A stretch of 64,000 nucleotides of DNA from Streptomyces sp. NBC_00704 (GTDB lineage: Bacteria; Actinomycetota; Actinomycetes; Streptomycetales; Streptomycetaceae): assembly GCF_036226605.1 (NCBI RefSeq), contig NZ_CP109000.1, positions 7,684,501 through 7,748,500 of the forward strand, written 5' to 3'. The position numbers and the translations under genes were made by a program. Shown piece after piece: positions 1-7,303 of this stretch. The notes beneath the pieces are model-generated. The model had not been told where the DNA came from and searched no databases. It saw nothing but the letters and a program-made list of their open reading frames with translations. How positions within the stretch are numbered: position 1 is the stretch's first letter; each line of letters starts with the position of its first letter.

Positions 1-22
1 CCGGGTCTGGGAGCAGACCCGG
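1..22. terminator. Hairpin downstream of the GH12 gene
   Basis: Stem CCGGGTCTG (1-9) pairs perfectly with CAGACCCGG (14-22) around a GGAG loop. It lies 55 bases past the stop of the minus-strand cellulase gene, so it probably ends that transcript. No U-tract is seen, which is common for Streptomyces terminators. Confidence 0.55.
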
Positions 23-77
23 AGCCGGTCGAAATGCCGGCCGCGCGAGGCGACTTGGACGGATCGGGCCGGACCGG

Positions 78-791
78 TCAGGAACTGGAGACCGAGAACG
101 AGTTCGTCGTGAAGTTCAGACCGCCGGACGCGGACGTGATCTCGTAGCCGAACTGCACGTCGCCGAGGGTGACGTCACCGATCCAGCGCTTGGTGTTCTT
201 GATCCAGTTCATCACCGCCAGGATGTCCACGGTCCCGGAACTGGTGTTGGAGGTGCGGACGAAGGAGAACACCGCGTTGTTGCCGTTGCTGCCCTTGTAC
301 ACCGTCCAGGTGCTGCCGCCGACGGAGACGTTGCCCTGGGACGTGCCGAGCGGGCCGACCGGTCCCGTCTTGTTCATCCAGAGCATGATCTCGTTGGCCT
401 TGTTCGAGTCCCAGACGTCGTACGCGGTCTCGTACGCGCCGCTCGACGGGACGCTCACGTTGAAGCTGGACTTCACCGAACCCAGGGCGCTGAGCTTCTT
501 GCCCACGTAACGGGTGGCGTTGGGGTACGACTTGATGCCGCCGGTGTTCGGGTGGTTGGCCCACACTCCCCAGTTGCTGTACGAGTTCGCCCAGATCGTC
601 TGAGAGCCGGCCCCCTGTCCCCAGACGTCGTTGTAGAGCGTGTAACCGCCGTTCGACCAGCTGCCCCACTGGTCACTGGACGACCAGGTGGCGGCCTGGG
701 CGGGCGCCGCCGCCAGTCCGACCGCGGCGGTGGCGGCGGCGATGAGGCCGACGAGGGCTGCACGTGGCTTGGTGCGCAGGGCTGAGAACAT
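78..791 (-). CDS. Secreted GH12 endoglucanase
   Basis: The 237-residue protein looks like a glycoside hydrolase family 12 cellulase that cuts internal beta-1,4-glucan bonds outside the cell. Residues 1-33 form a signal peptide (twin arginine-poor, basic start, Ala-rich core, cleavage after AQA). The two expected catalytic glutamates are visible: E134 in NEIMLWM (nucleophile) and E217 in FGYEITS (acid/base). Length fits a bare GH12 domain; there is no cellulose-binding module, which many Streptomyces homologues carry. The start at 791 is preferred over an in-frame ATG at 878 because the signal peptide begins there and GGAG precedes it. LacI-type palindromes upstream suggest sugar-dependent repression. 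Family assignment rests on motifs; exact substrate is inferred. Confidence 0.88.
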   Translation of the reverse strand: MFSALRTKPRAALVGLIAAATAAVGLAAAPAQAATWSSSDQWGSWSNGGYTLYNDVWGQGAGSQTIWANSYSNWGVWANHPNTGGIKSYPNATRYVGKKLSALGSVKSSFNVSVPSSGAYETAYDVWDSNKANEIMLWMNKTGPVGPLGTSQGNVSVGGSTWTVYKGSNGNNAVFSFVRTSNTSSGTVDILAVMNWIKNTKRWIGDVTLGDVQFGYEITSASGGLNFTTNSFSVSSS

Positions 792-863
792 GGGGGCTCC
801 GTCTCTTCGGCTTCGACGGCTCGAAATCACGAACCCGGCACGGCGGGACCGCTGACCGCTTTC

Positions 864-879
864 GTCGAAGCGCTTCAAC
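864..879. promoter_or_regulatory. LacI-type operator for the cellulase gene
   Basis: GTCGAAGCGCTTCAAC is a near-perfect palindrome with the central CG typical of LacI-family operators. It sits 73 bases upstream of the GH12 start. It differs from the TGGGAGCGCTCCCA box of CebR, so the binding protein may be another LacI-family sugar regulator. No LacI gene is seen in this window. Confidence 0.6.
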
Positions 880-891
880 TGTGGGGGGAGA

Positions 892-1389
892 AGCTGCTGG
901 TGCTGTCTTCGGAGGGATGCGGAATACGATGACAGTCGAATAATCGAAGCGCAACATCGTGTTACAGGGGAATTTCGGGAGGGTGGACAGCCCGTAGCCC
1001 ACCGGCCCGTTCCGGCCGCTCAGCCGGCAACACGCTTGCACGCAGGTGTCATGCCGCATGATTGTCGAAGCGCTTGACGCACCCGCGCTGACGGAACGCG
1101 TACCCCCCTGCGGGCCCCGCGGCAACCGGCAGGCAGGAGAGAGCCGCCACGCCCGGCGAGCGGGCCCATCGCTCGGCGGTCGGAACGCCCGGCCGGGCGC
1201 GGCCAGGGATTATGCTCGCAATCTGGTTCGTCGGTTCCAACGGGTGTCTGGGAAGGCCGAGTTGACCGCGATTCCCCCCGTCCTTCCGGGTCTCGGCAGC
1301 GCCGAACCCCGCAGGACTGCCGGAGTCGCCTCTCGCGCCCCCGCCGGGTTCACGGGACGCCGGCGACTCGTCGCGGGAGGGGGAGCGGG
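892..1389. other. Intergenic region, cellulase/membrane gene
   Basis: About 500 bases between the divergent genes. Apart from the LacI-type boxes I see no convincing gene; open frames here lack ribosome sites and recognisable protein sequence. Confidence 0.5.
1064..1079. promoter_or_regulatory. Second LacI-type box
   Basis: GTCGAAGCGCTTGACG repeats the core of the box at 864-879 exactly (GTCGAAGCGCTT). A weaker half-copy, ATCGAAGCGCAAC, lies between them at 942-954. The spacing of about 200 bases would allow looping or control of both the cellulase and the gene at 1390; this is inference. Confidence 0.5.
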
Positions 1390-2397
1390 ATGAGGCATGT
1401 GCCTTTCTTCCGGTGGGTGGTGACGTTGGGCTTCGTGCTCGTCGCCTGTGCCGTGGGGCTGTACGCCGCCGGGCCGGACCTGCCTGAAACGCGCCAGATC
1501 GACCTGACGGTGCTCGATGAGAAGGCCGACGGATCGTGCAGGGTCAGCTGGCCGGACCCCTATCGGAAACGGGTGAGGGAAGCCTCCTACCAGTGCGATC
1601 CCGACCGTTCCGACCTCCTCAAGGCGCCGCAGTACTCCGAAGACCACCGTTATGGCTGGGAGACCGGCTTCATGCTCACCGAGGGGCCGGAGCGAGGGAA
1701 TCTGGAGGACCTCGCCACCGAGCAGGACCCGAGTACGTCGGACACCCTCCTGTTGTTCGGGCTGCCGCTCGTCGCCCTCGGTCTGCTCGGCGGGAACATC
1801 CGAGCCCTGCCCCGGATCTTCGGGGTGCAGGCCCGGCTCGTCCACCGCGCGACCGCCCTGTCCGAGGCCGCGAGGTCTGCGGCCGAGGACTACGAACGGG
1901 CGGTCGCGGCGGCAAGGGAGGCGGGACGCCGGCACGCCCTTCCCCGCGGCCCCGACAGCGGCCCCGGCTCCCCGCTGATCACGGCGCTCTGGGTGCTGCG
2001 GAAGGCCGGTCCGCAGGCAGAGAGGGCGGCGGCTCTCGGCCGCGCACTCACGGTCCGTCTTCAGGGACCGCTGGACGACGCGGCCCCCGCCGCCGGGCTG
2101 CGGAGCATGCTGCAGGCCGGGCCGGCAGCCCGGCTGACCGCCGCACGGGCGGTCGCCGAGCTGCGCCCGATTGTGGAGGGGGCGGAGCGCAACGGGGTGC
2201 CGGAGCGTCTCGCACAGGCCTCGGTGGACCTGCTGCGGGGCCAGGACGCCGACCGCGCCGCCCTCGAGGCCGCGACGGACTTCGCCGGAGACCCCGTCGC
2301 CTACCGGCAGTTGCTGGCCCGGCTGACACCGTCCGCCGTTCCTCCGAAGAAGCAGGGGGCATCCCGCTGGCGCCTCCGGTGGCGCCGGAGCTCATGA
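1390..2397 (+). CDS. Membrane protein of unknown function
   Basis: I do not recognise this 335-residue protein. It has two hydrophobic segments, about residues 9-28 and 119-134. The roughly 90 residues between them contain two cysteines (in GSCRVSW and YQCDPD) and are probably outside the membrane. The cytoplasmic rest is Ala/Arg-rich and predicted helical (SEAARSAAEDYERAVAAAREA), ending in a basic tail. This topology, a small external domain plus a long helical cytoplasmic part, is common among uncharacterised actinobacterial envelope proteins. GGGAGGGGGAGCGGG precedes the ATG. It stands alone on its strand. Confidence 0.7.
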   Translation: MRHVPFFRWVVTLGFVLVACAVGLYAAGPDLPETRQIDLTVLDEKADGSCRVSWPDPYRKRVREASYQCDPDRSDLLKAPQYSEDHRYGWETGFMLTEGPERGNLEDLATEQDPSTSDTLLLFGLPLVALGLLGGNIRALPRIFGVQARLVHRATALSEAARSAAEDYERAVAAAREAGRRHALPRGPDSGPGSPLITALWVLRKAGPQAERAAALGRALTVRLQGPLDDAAPAAGLRSMLQAGPAARLTAARAVAELRPIVEGAERNGVPERLAQASVDLLRGQDADRAALEAATDFAGDPVAYRQLLARLTPSAVPPKKQGASRWRLRWRRSS

Positions 2398-2484
2398 GTG
2401 GCCCGACCTCGCGACGAGGAGCGCGTGACACTGCCGCCCGGCGCCGGCGAGGCGGCGTCCACCCCTCGGCGATGCGAAGCGCCG

Positions 2485-3045
2485 TCAGCGTGCCGTCGCC
2501 CTCCGATACACCGTGAGGACGGCCGCACCGGCCTGCTCGGCCGACACGCAAGCGAGGTCCGCCTGCGGACCGTCGTCGGGGAAGAGCCTTCGTCCGGTGC
2601 CGGCGACGGTGGGAAAGGTCAGCAGCCGGTACTCGTCGACCAGTCCCTCGGACATCAGCGTGCGGACGACGCTCAGGCTGCCGGCGACGATCACGTCTCG
2701 CTCCTTCCGCTTGACGGCATCGACGAGGTCCGCGTCGAGAACCCGCGAGTTCGCCCAGGCCGAGGTGTCGGTGAGGGTGCGGGACACCACCAGCTTGGGC
2801 ACGGCGTTCATGCGCGCGGCGAAGGGATCGTCCCGTCCGGGCCAGAGCTTCGAGAACAACTGCCACGTCGTGCGACCCAGCAGCATGACCCCGTCGTCCA
2901 GCGTGTCGCCCAGACGGAACTTGTCCCCGGCGACGGTTCCCGGACCGTGCCGGAACGCCCACCCGCCGGACGGCGTCCCGCCGGAACCGTCCGGGTCGGA
3001 GACGATCCCGTCCAGGGTGATGAACTCGATGACGATGACGCTCAT
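2485..3045 (-). CDS. RibD C-terminal/DHFR-like reductase
   Basis: The 186-residue protein starts with the pattern MSVIVIEFITLDGIV and contains LLGRTTWQLF, VSRTL and VAGSLSVVRTL, which match the dihydrofolate-reductase-like fold of the RibD C-terminal family (YyaP/YwjB group). Such proteins bind NADPH; substrates are mostly unknown. It follows the sigma-factor gene at 3102-4043 after 56 bases on the same strand, so the two are likely one transcript. In actinobacteria these reductases are often paired with ECF sigma factors of this type, but their shared role is not established. A second family member is at 54576-55169. Confidence 0.82.
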   Translation of the reverse strand: MSVIVIEFITLDGIVSDPDGSGGTPSGGWAFRHGPGTVAGDKFRLGDTLDDGVMLLGRTTWQLFSKLWPGRDDPFAARMNAVPKLVVSRTLTDTSAWANSRVLDADLVDAVKRKERDVIVAGSLSVVRTLMSEGLVDEYRLLTFPTVAGTGRRLFPDDGPQADLACVSAEQAGAAVLTVYRRATAR

Positions 3046-3101
3046 GAGGCTGTCCCTTCGTTCGGATGCTCACCCGTACGTACCGGCGGCACCGCCCGAA
3101 C

Positions 3102-4043
3102 TCATCGCGCCCGGCGGACTTCTTCGGAGGAAGCCTGCCGGGGAAGGCCGAAGGCGTCGAACACGCGGGGATCGGCGAAGACGACGTTGCGGGCGACCCG
3201 GCCGCCGGTCACGGTGAAGACCTGCAAGGTGTGCAGTTCGAGCCCGTCCCCGCCGGGCCGCGGCGCGTAGGCGGCGAGCGCGGGCTGGCCGTTGGCGGTC
3301 AGCGGCCTCGTGCCCCAGCCGGTGCCCCGCATGCGGAACACGCGGTTCATGAACAGCCCGTAGTCCCGGCTGCCCCGGTACCACAACGGCACCGGCGGCA
3401 TCTCCAGCACCGCATCGGCGGTGAGGAGCCGCACGAGCGCGGGAACGTCGGCGGCTTCGAAGGCGCGGGCATACCGTTCGACGACCGCGCGGACGGCGGG
3501 ATCGGCCGGCTCGGCGACCTCGCCGGCGTCGCCCGCCCCGGCGAGGGCGGCCCGGGCCCGCTGGAGAGCGCTGTTGACGGCCGCGACCGTGGTCTCCAGC
3601 TGCCCGGCGACCTCGGCGGCGCTGAAGTCCAGCACCTCCCGCAGCACGAGGACGGCGCGCTGCCGCGGTGGCAGGACCTGCATCGCCGCCACCAGCGCGA
3701 GCCGCAGGTCGGTCCGCGTCTCCGCCTCGCACCGCGCGTCCGGGAACGGTTGCAGCCACGGGACGTCGAGGGCAGGGGTGAGCGCCGCCCCGGGATCCTC
3801 GCTCGGCGCGCCCAGCCCGGACGGCAACGGCCGTCGGGCCCTGCCCTCCAGGGCGGTCAGGCACGCGTTGGTCGCGATCCGGTACAGCCAGGTCCGCACG
3901 GAAGCGCGCGCGGGGTCGTACCGGTCGCGGGCCTTCCACGCGCGCAGCATCGTCTCCTGCACCAGATCCTCGGCCTCGTGGAACGAGCCCAGCATCCGGT
4001 AGCAGTACACCACCAGCTCACCCCGGTACGGCTCGTAGTCCAC
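3102..4043 (-). CDS. ECF sigma factor with SnoaL-like C-terminus
   Basis: The 313-residue protein has sigma-70 region 2 near its start (LVVYCYRMLGSFHEAEDLVQ), region 4 around residues 125-175 (LPPRQRAVLVLREVLDFSAA, then the recognition helix in TTVAAVNSALQRAR), and a C-terminal SnoaL/NTF2-like domain from about residue 190. This matches the SigG-like ECF group, whose C-terminal domain is thought to tune activity in place of an anti-sigma factor; none is encoded beside it. The reductase gene at 2485 lies directly downstream and is a likely partner or target. A TTGCA-N3-TGCAA box lies 193 bases upstream. Start codon ATG is the first that includes region 2. Confidence 0.88.
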   Translation of the reverse strand: MDYEPYRGELVVYCYRMLGSFHEAEDLVQETMLRAWKARDRYDPARASVRTWLYRIATNACLTALEGRARRPLPSGLGAPSEDPGAALTPALDVPWLQPFPDARCEAETRTDLRLALVAAMQVLPPRQRAVLVLREVLDFSAAEVAGQLETTVAAVNSALQRARAALAGAGDAGEVAEPADPAVRAVVERYARAFEAADVPALVRLLTADAVLEMPPVPLWYRGSRDYGLFMNRVFRMRGTGWGTRPLTANGQPALAAYAPRPGGDGLELHTLQVFTVTGGRVARNVVFADPRVFDAFGLPRQASSEEVRRAR

Positions 4044-4358
4044 GCGCCCATCATGGCGCAGAGACCACCGTCCCCGATCCTTCCCGTCTCCTGCCGGACT
4101 CCTTCGAGCTCCCTCCGAGGCGGGCGGGGCCTGCCGACGGCCGGTGTGCCGGTCCGTGCCGCATCAGTCGTGTGGCAGCTTCACTCCCGGACGCCGAAGC
4201 GGCGACCGGCCGTCGGCATGGTCCCTCGATCAATCATTGCACGATGCAAAATCTGAGCGCCAGTCCATGCGGCGTCGCTTCGGCCGGAGTTCGCGTCGAG
4301 GGGGTTCTCGCCCGGGACGGCACCCTCGCCCGGGATGTCACCGTAGTGGGGTGGGAGG
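4044..4358. other. Intergenic region upstream of the sigma gene
   Basis: About 315 bases between two minus-strand genes. It holds the TTGCA-N3-TGCAA box listed separately. I see no other gene. Confidence 0.5.
4236..4248. promoter_or_regulatory. MarR-type box 1 (TTGCA-N3-TGCAA)
   Basis: TTGCACGATGCAA has perfect 5-base arms. It is one of four related sites between 4.2 and 6.2 kb. It lies upstream of the sigma-factor gene. Binding by the MarR protein encoded at 5151 is inferred from proximity and symmetry. Confidence 0.5.
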
Positions 4359-4880
4359 TCAGGCTCGACCGGGGGCGCGCGTGCCGTGCGACCCGGTTGC
4401 TTCGAGTCGGACGAAGGGGATGGCCCGGCCCGCTTCGCGGAACGACGCGTCGCTGCCGTCCGAGGGCAGGCCCATGAGGGCGCAGAGGCGGCGGGCCGTG
4501 CGGGGATGCCGGGCGGCGTAGTCCGCCATGATCCGTGCGCCGTCGTCGGGGGAGAGGAAGCGTGCGTCGACGGCGTGGTACCGGTTGCCGATCTGGACGA
4601 CGGTCTTCGGTCGCGCGCGCAGATTGCGGTACCAGTCCGAGCCGGGACCGAAGCCGGAGGCGACGGTCCAGCCGGAGGACTGGGTCTCGTGGGCGACGAC
4701 TTCGAGGACCACGCGGCGGTCGAGGCCCGTGCTGCGCCCGACATGGTGCAGGAGGAGGAACCGCTTGCCCAGGACCGGCCCGAGACCGGCGCGAAAGAGG
4801 AGCAGCGGTGCGCGTGCGGCCCACCGCTTCCAGCCGGTGGGGAGTCGGGTTCGGGTGCCGTGGGTCTCTCTGCGGGGCAT
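4359..4880 (-). CDS. Deazaflavin-dependent nitroreductase-family protein
   Basis: The 173-residue protein carries the pattern LLLHHVGRSTGLDRRVVLEV, then SGFGPGSDWYRNLRA and a VQIG strand, typical of the F420/deazaflavin-binding Ddn-like family. These small split-barrel proteins use F420H2 to reduce varied substrates. The start at 4880 (MPRRETHG) gives normal family length and has GGAAGG upstream; an in-frame ATG at 4979 would add 33 residues unlike the family. It is divergent from the MarR gene at 5151, and a degenerate copy of the local box (5039-5051) lies between them, so MarR control is plausible. Confidence 0.82.
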   Translation of the reverse strand: MPRRETHGTRTRLPTGWKRWAARAPLLLFRAGLGPVLGKRFLLLHHVGRSTGLDRRVVLEVVAHETQSSGWTVASGFGPGSDWYRNLRARPKTVVQIGNRYHAVDARFLSPDDGARIMADYAARHPRTARRLCALMGLPSDGSDASFREAGRAIPFVRLEATGSHGTRAPGRA

Positions 4881-5038
4881 CGTCGCCTTCCAGGAGTCTC
4901 GTCGCGGATGCTCGGGATACCGGGGCTGCCGGAAGTCCCGGACGGTGTCGAGTGCCGGAACTGTCGGAGGCACAGGCACAGGTGCGTGGTCACCTCGCCG
5001 AAAGCCCCAGGCACGAACGCTCCTTCACCCCTAAAACA

Positions 5039-5051
5039 TTGCATAGCCTAA
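5039..5051. promoter_or_regulatory. Degenerate MarR-type half-site
   Basis: TTGCATAGCCTAA keeps only the left arm of the TTGCA-N3-TGCAA motif. It lies between the divergent oxidoreductase and MarR genes, where an autoregulatory operator would be expected. Weak on its own. Confidence 0.3.
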
Positions 5052-5150
5052 ATGTGGAGACGCAGGACGTGAAGGGGGCGTGGCTCGAGAAGGGAAAGTC
5101 CGTTCGCAATGCGGGCGTGAGCAGGTGCTTCGGCACGGTACAAAGGATCC

Positions 5151-5687
5151 ATGCCGCAGCACGAGAGCCCCGTGGGGGTCATGGACGATGTCGACGAGGT
5201 CACCCGGGCGGTGCTGACCGCGTCCCGGTTGTTGGTGGCCGTCTCCGCCCGCTCGCTCGCCGAGGTCGAGGAGAGGGTGACCCTCGCGCAGTTCCGGATG
5301 CTCGTCGTGCTCTCCAGTCGCGGCGCGACCAAACTGGTGGCCCTGGCCGACCTGCTCCAGGTGGCCCCGTCGACGGCCATGCGCATGGTGGACCGGCTCA
5401 TCGCCGCCGGACTCGCCGACCGCCGGACCAACCCCGGAAACCGCCGCGAGACCCTGCTTCAGCTGACCGACGACGGGCGGCGCACCGTCGCGGAGGTCAC
5501 CGCCCGGCGGCGCGAGGAGATCGCCGGGATCGTCGCACGGCTCAGGCCGACGCAGCGGCTGGCGCTCGTCGAGGCCCTGGGGGCCTTCAACGAGGCGGGA
5601 GGGGAGCCGCCGGCGCCCGCCGCGGACGATCCGGAACCGCATCCGCTCGGCTGGCGGACCGACGTGCCCGCGGCCCGCGAGGCCTGA
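5151..5687 (+). CDS. MarR-family regulator
   Basis: The 178-residue protein has the MarR winged-helix core: VTLAQFRMLVVLSSRGAT, then recognition helix VAPSTAMRMVDRLIAAGL and wing DRRTNPGNRRETLLQLT. It is expected to bind DNA as a dimer and to respond to small phenolic or oxidant ligands. The C-terminal 35 residues are Pro/Ala-rich and probably disordered. An in-frame ATG at residue 11 (5181) is an alternative start. Perfect TTGCA-N3-TGCAA boxes on both sides of the gene suggest it controls a small local regulon: sigma factor, oxidoreductase, zinc-ribbon protein and STAS protein. That regulon is my inference. Confidence 0.88.
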   Translation: MPQHESPVGVMDDVDEVTRAVLTASRLLVAVSARSLAEVEERVTLAQFRMLVVLSSRGATKLVALADLLQVAPSTAMRMVDRLIAAGLADRRTNPGNRRETLLQLTDDGRRTVAEVTARRREEIAGIVARLRPTQRLALVEALGAFNEAGGEPPAPAADDPEPHPLGWRTDVPAAREA

Positions 5688-5744
5688 GCCTCCGCCGGTC
5701 GACGCGCCAGTCGGCGGCGGGCCCAGTCTGCACCGGCCTGTCGG

Positions 5745-5990
5745 TCACCTCTCGTACAAGTGCGCCGAAGCCACCCGTCCCGGCCGCATGATGCGCACCT
5801 TGTGCCTCTCGCAGGACGGGCACTGCGGTGACTGCAACGGGGACGGCACGTGTTCGCCGTCGAGCCGGTAGGCGGCGGTGAGCCCCGCCCGCTCGTCCAT
5901 GGACACGTCGATGTCGTACGTGGCTTCCCAGCCGTGCCCGCAGTCGAGGCAGACGAACGAGTATGCGCGCCGGACGTGATGCGTGGGCAT
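5745..5990 (-). CDS. Small zinc-ribbon protein
   Basis: The 81-residue protein has two CxxC pairs (CLDC near residue 14 and CPSC near residue 57), the layout of a treble-clef or zinc-ribbon fold. I do not recognise a specific family. The perfect palindromic box at 6040-6052 lies 50 bases upstream of its start, so it probably shares MarR control with its neighbours. It might be a nucleic-acid-binding or regulatory protein, but nothing in the sequence settles this. Confidence 0.7.
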   Translation of the reverse strand: MPTHHVRRAYSFVCLDCGHGWEATYDIDVSMDERAGLTAAYRLDGEHVPSPLQSPQCPSCERHKVRIMRPGRVASAHLYER

Positions 5991-6039
5991 GGCTGCCTCC
6001 CGGTGAGCGGTCGGTTCGCTGTGTCGTCCCGATCTATTT

Positions 6040-6052
6040 TTGCACAGTGCAA
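6040..6052. promoter_or_regulatory. MarR-type box 2
   Basis: TTGCACAGTGCAA has perfect arms and sits in a longer palindrome, CTAT...ATAG, spanning 6034-6057. It lies 50 bases upstream of the zinc-ribbon gene on the minus strand. Confidence 0.6.
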
Positions 6053-6200
6053 GATAGGACGGCAGGCCCGGAATCGCTCTGCGATGACGTTTGTGCCGGT
6101 GCCGGTGCTCCGATTCGTCGGCCTTTCCGCCCCTCCCTTGCGGGTCTGCCGGTCTGCCGGTCTCGCGCTTTCTCCAGGTCGCGAGCGGTTGATGCGAGTC

Positions 6201-6215
6201 TTTGCCCTATGCAAA
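6201..6215. promoter_or_regulatory. MarR-type box 3
   Basis: TTTGCCCTATGCAAA shares the TTGC...GCAA arms, with one mismatch to the TTGCA-N3-TGCAA consensus. It ends 35 bases before the STAS gene start. Confidence 0.5.
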
Positions 6216-6249
6216 GATGACGGTGCCTCCGAGCTGTCCAGGGAAGCCG

Positions 6250-6687
6250 ATGTCACTGTCCCAGCCCACTCCGCGAGACGACGCGAATGCCCATGCCGAA
6301 GTGGTGGGCGGCGATGACCCGAGCCGGCTGCGCGAGCCCTCCGAGACGGCCGTGCCGTCGCGCCTTTCCGTCCGCAGGGAGGACGGAGGGCGTCTTCCGC
6401 CGCGACTGGTACTCCACTTCGCGGGAGATCTCGACGTCGACACCGCGTTCGCCCTGCGGGAGAACCTGACCGTACTCGCGGCGCACGCCACCGGAGGCGT
6501 GCTGGTGCTGAATCTGTCAGGCATCACGTTCTGCGACACCGCGGGGCTCTACACCCTGCTGGCCATTCGGCAGACCCTGCCCGTGGCGGGCGTCGACGTG
6601 TCCTTGACCCAGGCCAGCGCGGTGCTCCGGGCCGCTGCCGACCGCGCCGGTCTGACCGGGCAGCTGGCATTCAGGGACGTTTCCTGA
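6250..6687 (+). CDS. STAS-domain anti-sigma factor antagonist
   Basis: The 145-residue protein has a STAS domain over roughly its last 95 residues: LVLHFAGDLDVDTA, then LVLNLSGITFCDTAGLYTLL. The motif DTAGL corresponds to the phosphorylation loop of SpoIIAA/RsbV-type antagonists, with Thr where Ser is common. The first 45 residues are low-complexity. Start at 6250 is chosen because AGGGAAG precedes it and the box at 6201-6215 stays upstream; an in-frame ATG at 6202 would begin inside that box. A SpoIIE phosphatase gene at 7304-8893 is a possible partner, since such phosphatases dephosphorylate STAS proteins. Confidence 0.82.
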   Translation: MSLSQPTPRDDANAHAEVVGGDDPSRLREPSETAVPSRLSVRREDGGRLPPRLVLHFAGDLDVDTAFALRENLTVLAAHATGGVLVLNLSGITFCDTAGLYTLLAIRQTLPVAGVDVSLTQASAVLRAAADRAGLTGQLAFRDVS

Positions 6688-6775
6688 ACACGGCCCCCGA
6701 CCCTCGCCGGCCGGCCGGAAGCGGCAAGCAGTCCTCGATCGTGCCCTCGATCCCGCCCTCGAACTCGCGCCGAAC

Positions 6776-7243
6776 TTGCCCTGGGACAAGGCGGGAGCGG
6801 TCCGTCCACGGGTTCCGCCGGCCGCGTGGATGCTGCATGATCGAGCGGTGCTGATCCGGTTGCAACGAGTCGTGCGGTACCCCGGAACCCCGTTGCTGGC
6901 CGCTGTCCGGACCTCGTTCGGTCACATCGCGGTCCGCTGGTGCGGAGACCGGGCCGCGGAGCCCGGCGAGTACGACGTCGAGTGGGCGATCGACGAGGTC
7001 ATCGTCTGGGGGCGCAATGCCAGGCCTGCCGCCGGAGTCGGTCCTGGGCTGCGAACCGGCGGCCACTGCGTGGTCCTGCGAGGACGACTGGGCCTGACCG
7101 AGGACGGTGTCGCGCTGCTGGATCTCGACGGCACGAACATCCCGTTGAACCCTGCCGACCCGCCGCCCGCGGATGCCGTCGGCACGTGGGTCGAGCTTTT
7201 CGTCGACCGCCACGAGGTGAGTCTCCGCCCCCGCGTGCCCTGA
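6776..7243 (+). CDS. Hypothetical protein
   Basis: This 155-residue frame is not recognised. It contains alternating beta-type stretches (FGHIAVRWCGD, EVIVWG, GHCVVLRGRLGLTEDGVALLDLDG) and no membrane segment or signal peptide. Codon use matches neighbouring genes. The true start may be an internal ATG at residue 19 (MLHDRAVLIRL), since the first 18 residues look non-coding. It sits between the STAS gene and the phosphatase operon and points at the latter. Confidence 0.55.
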   Translation: MPWDKAGAVRPRVPPAAWMLHDRAVLIRLQRVVRYPGTPLLAAVRTSFGHIAVRWCGDRAAEPGEYDVEWAIDEVIVWGRNARPAAGVGPGLRTGGHCVVLRGRLGLTEDGVALLDLDGTNIPLNPADPPPADAVGTWVELFVDRHEVSLRPRVP

Positions 7244-7303
7244 TCAGTATTCGCCCCCCCCTTCTCACTGCGACGAGTGGGTGTCCGAGAGGGCCGGGGC
7301 AGG

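Noticed and set aside
3066..4256. Long plus-strand frame across the sigma-factor gene
   Set aside because: Shadow of the sigma gene on the other strand, with no ribosome site or family pattern.
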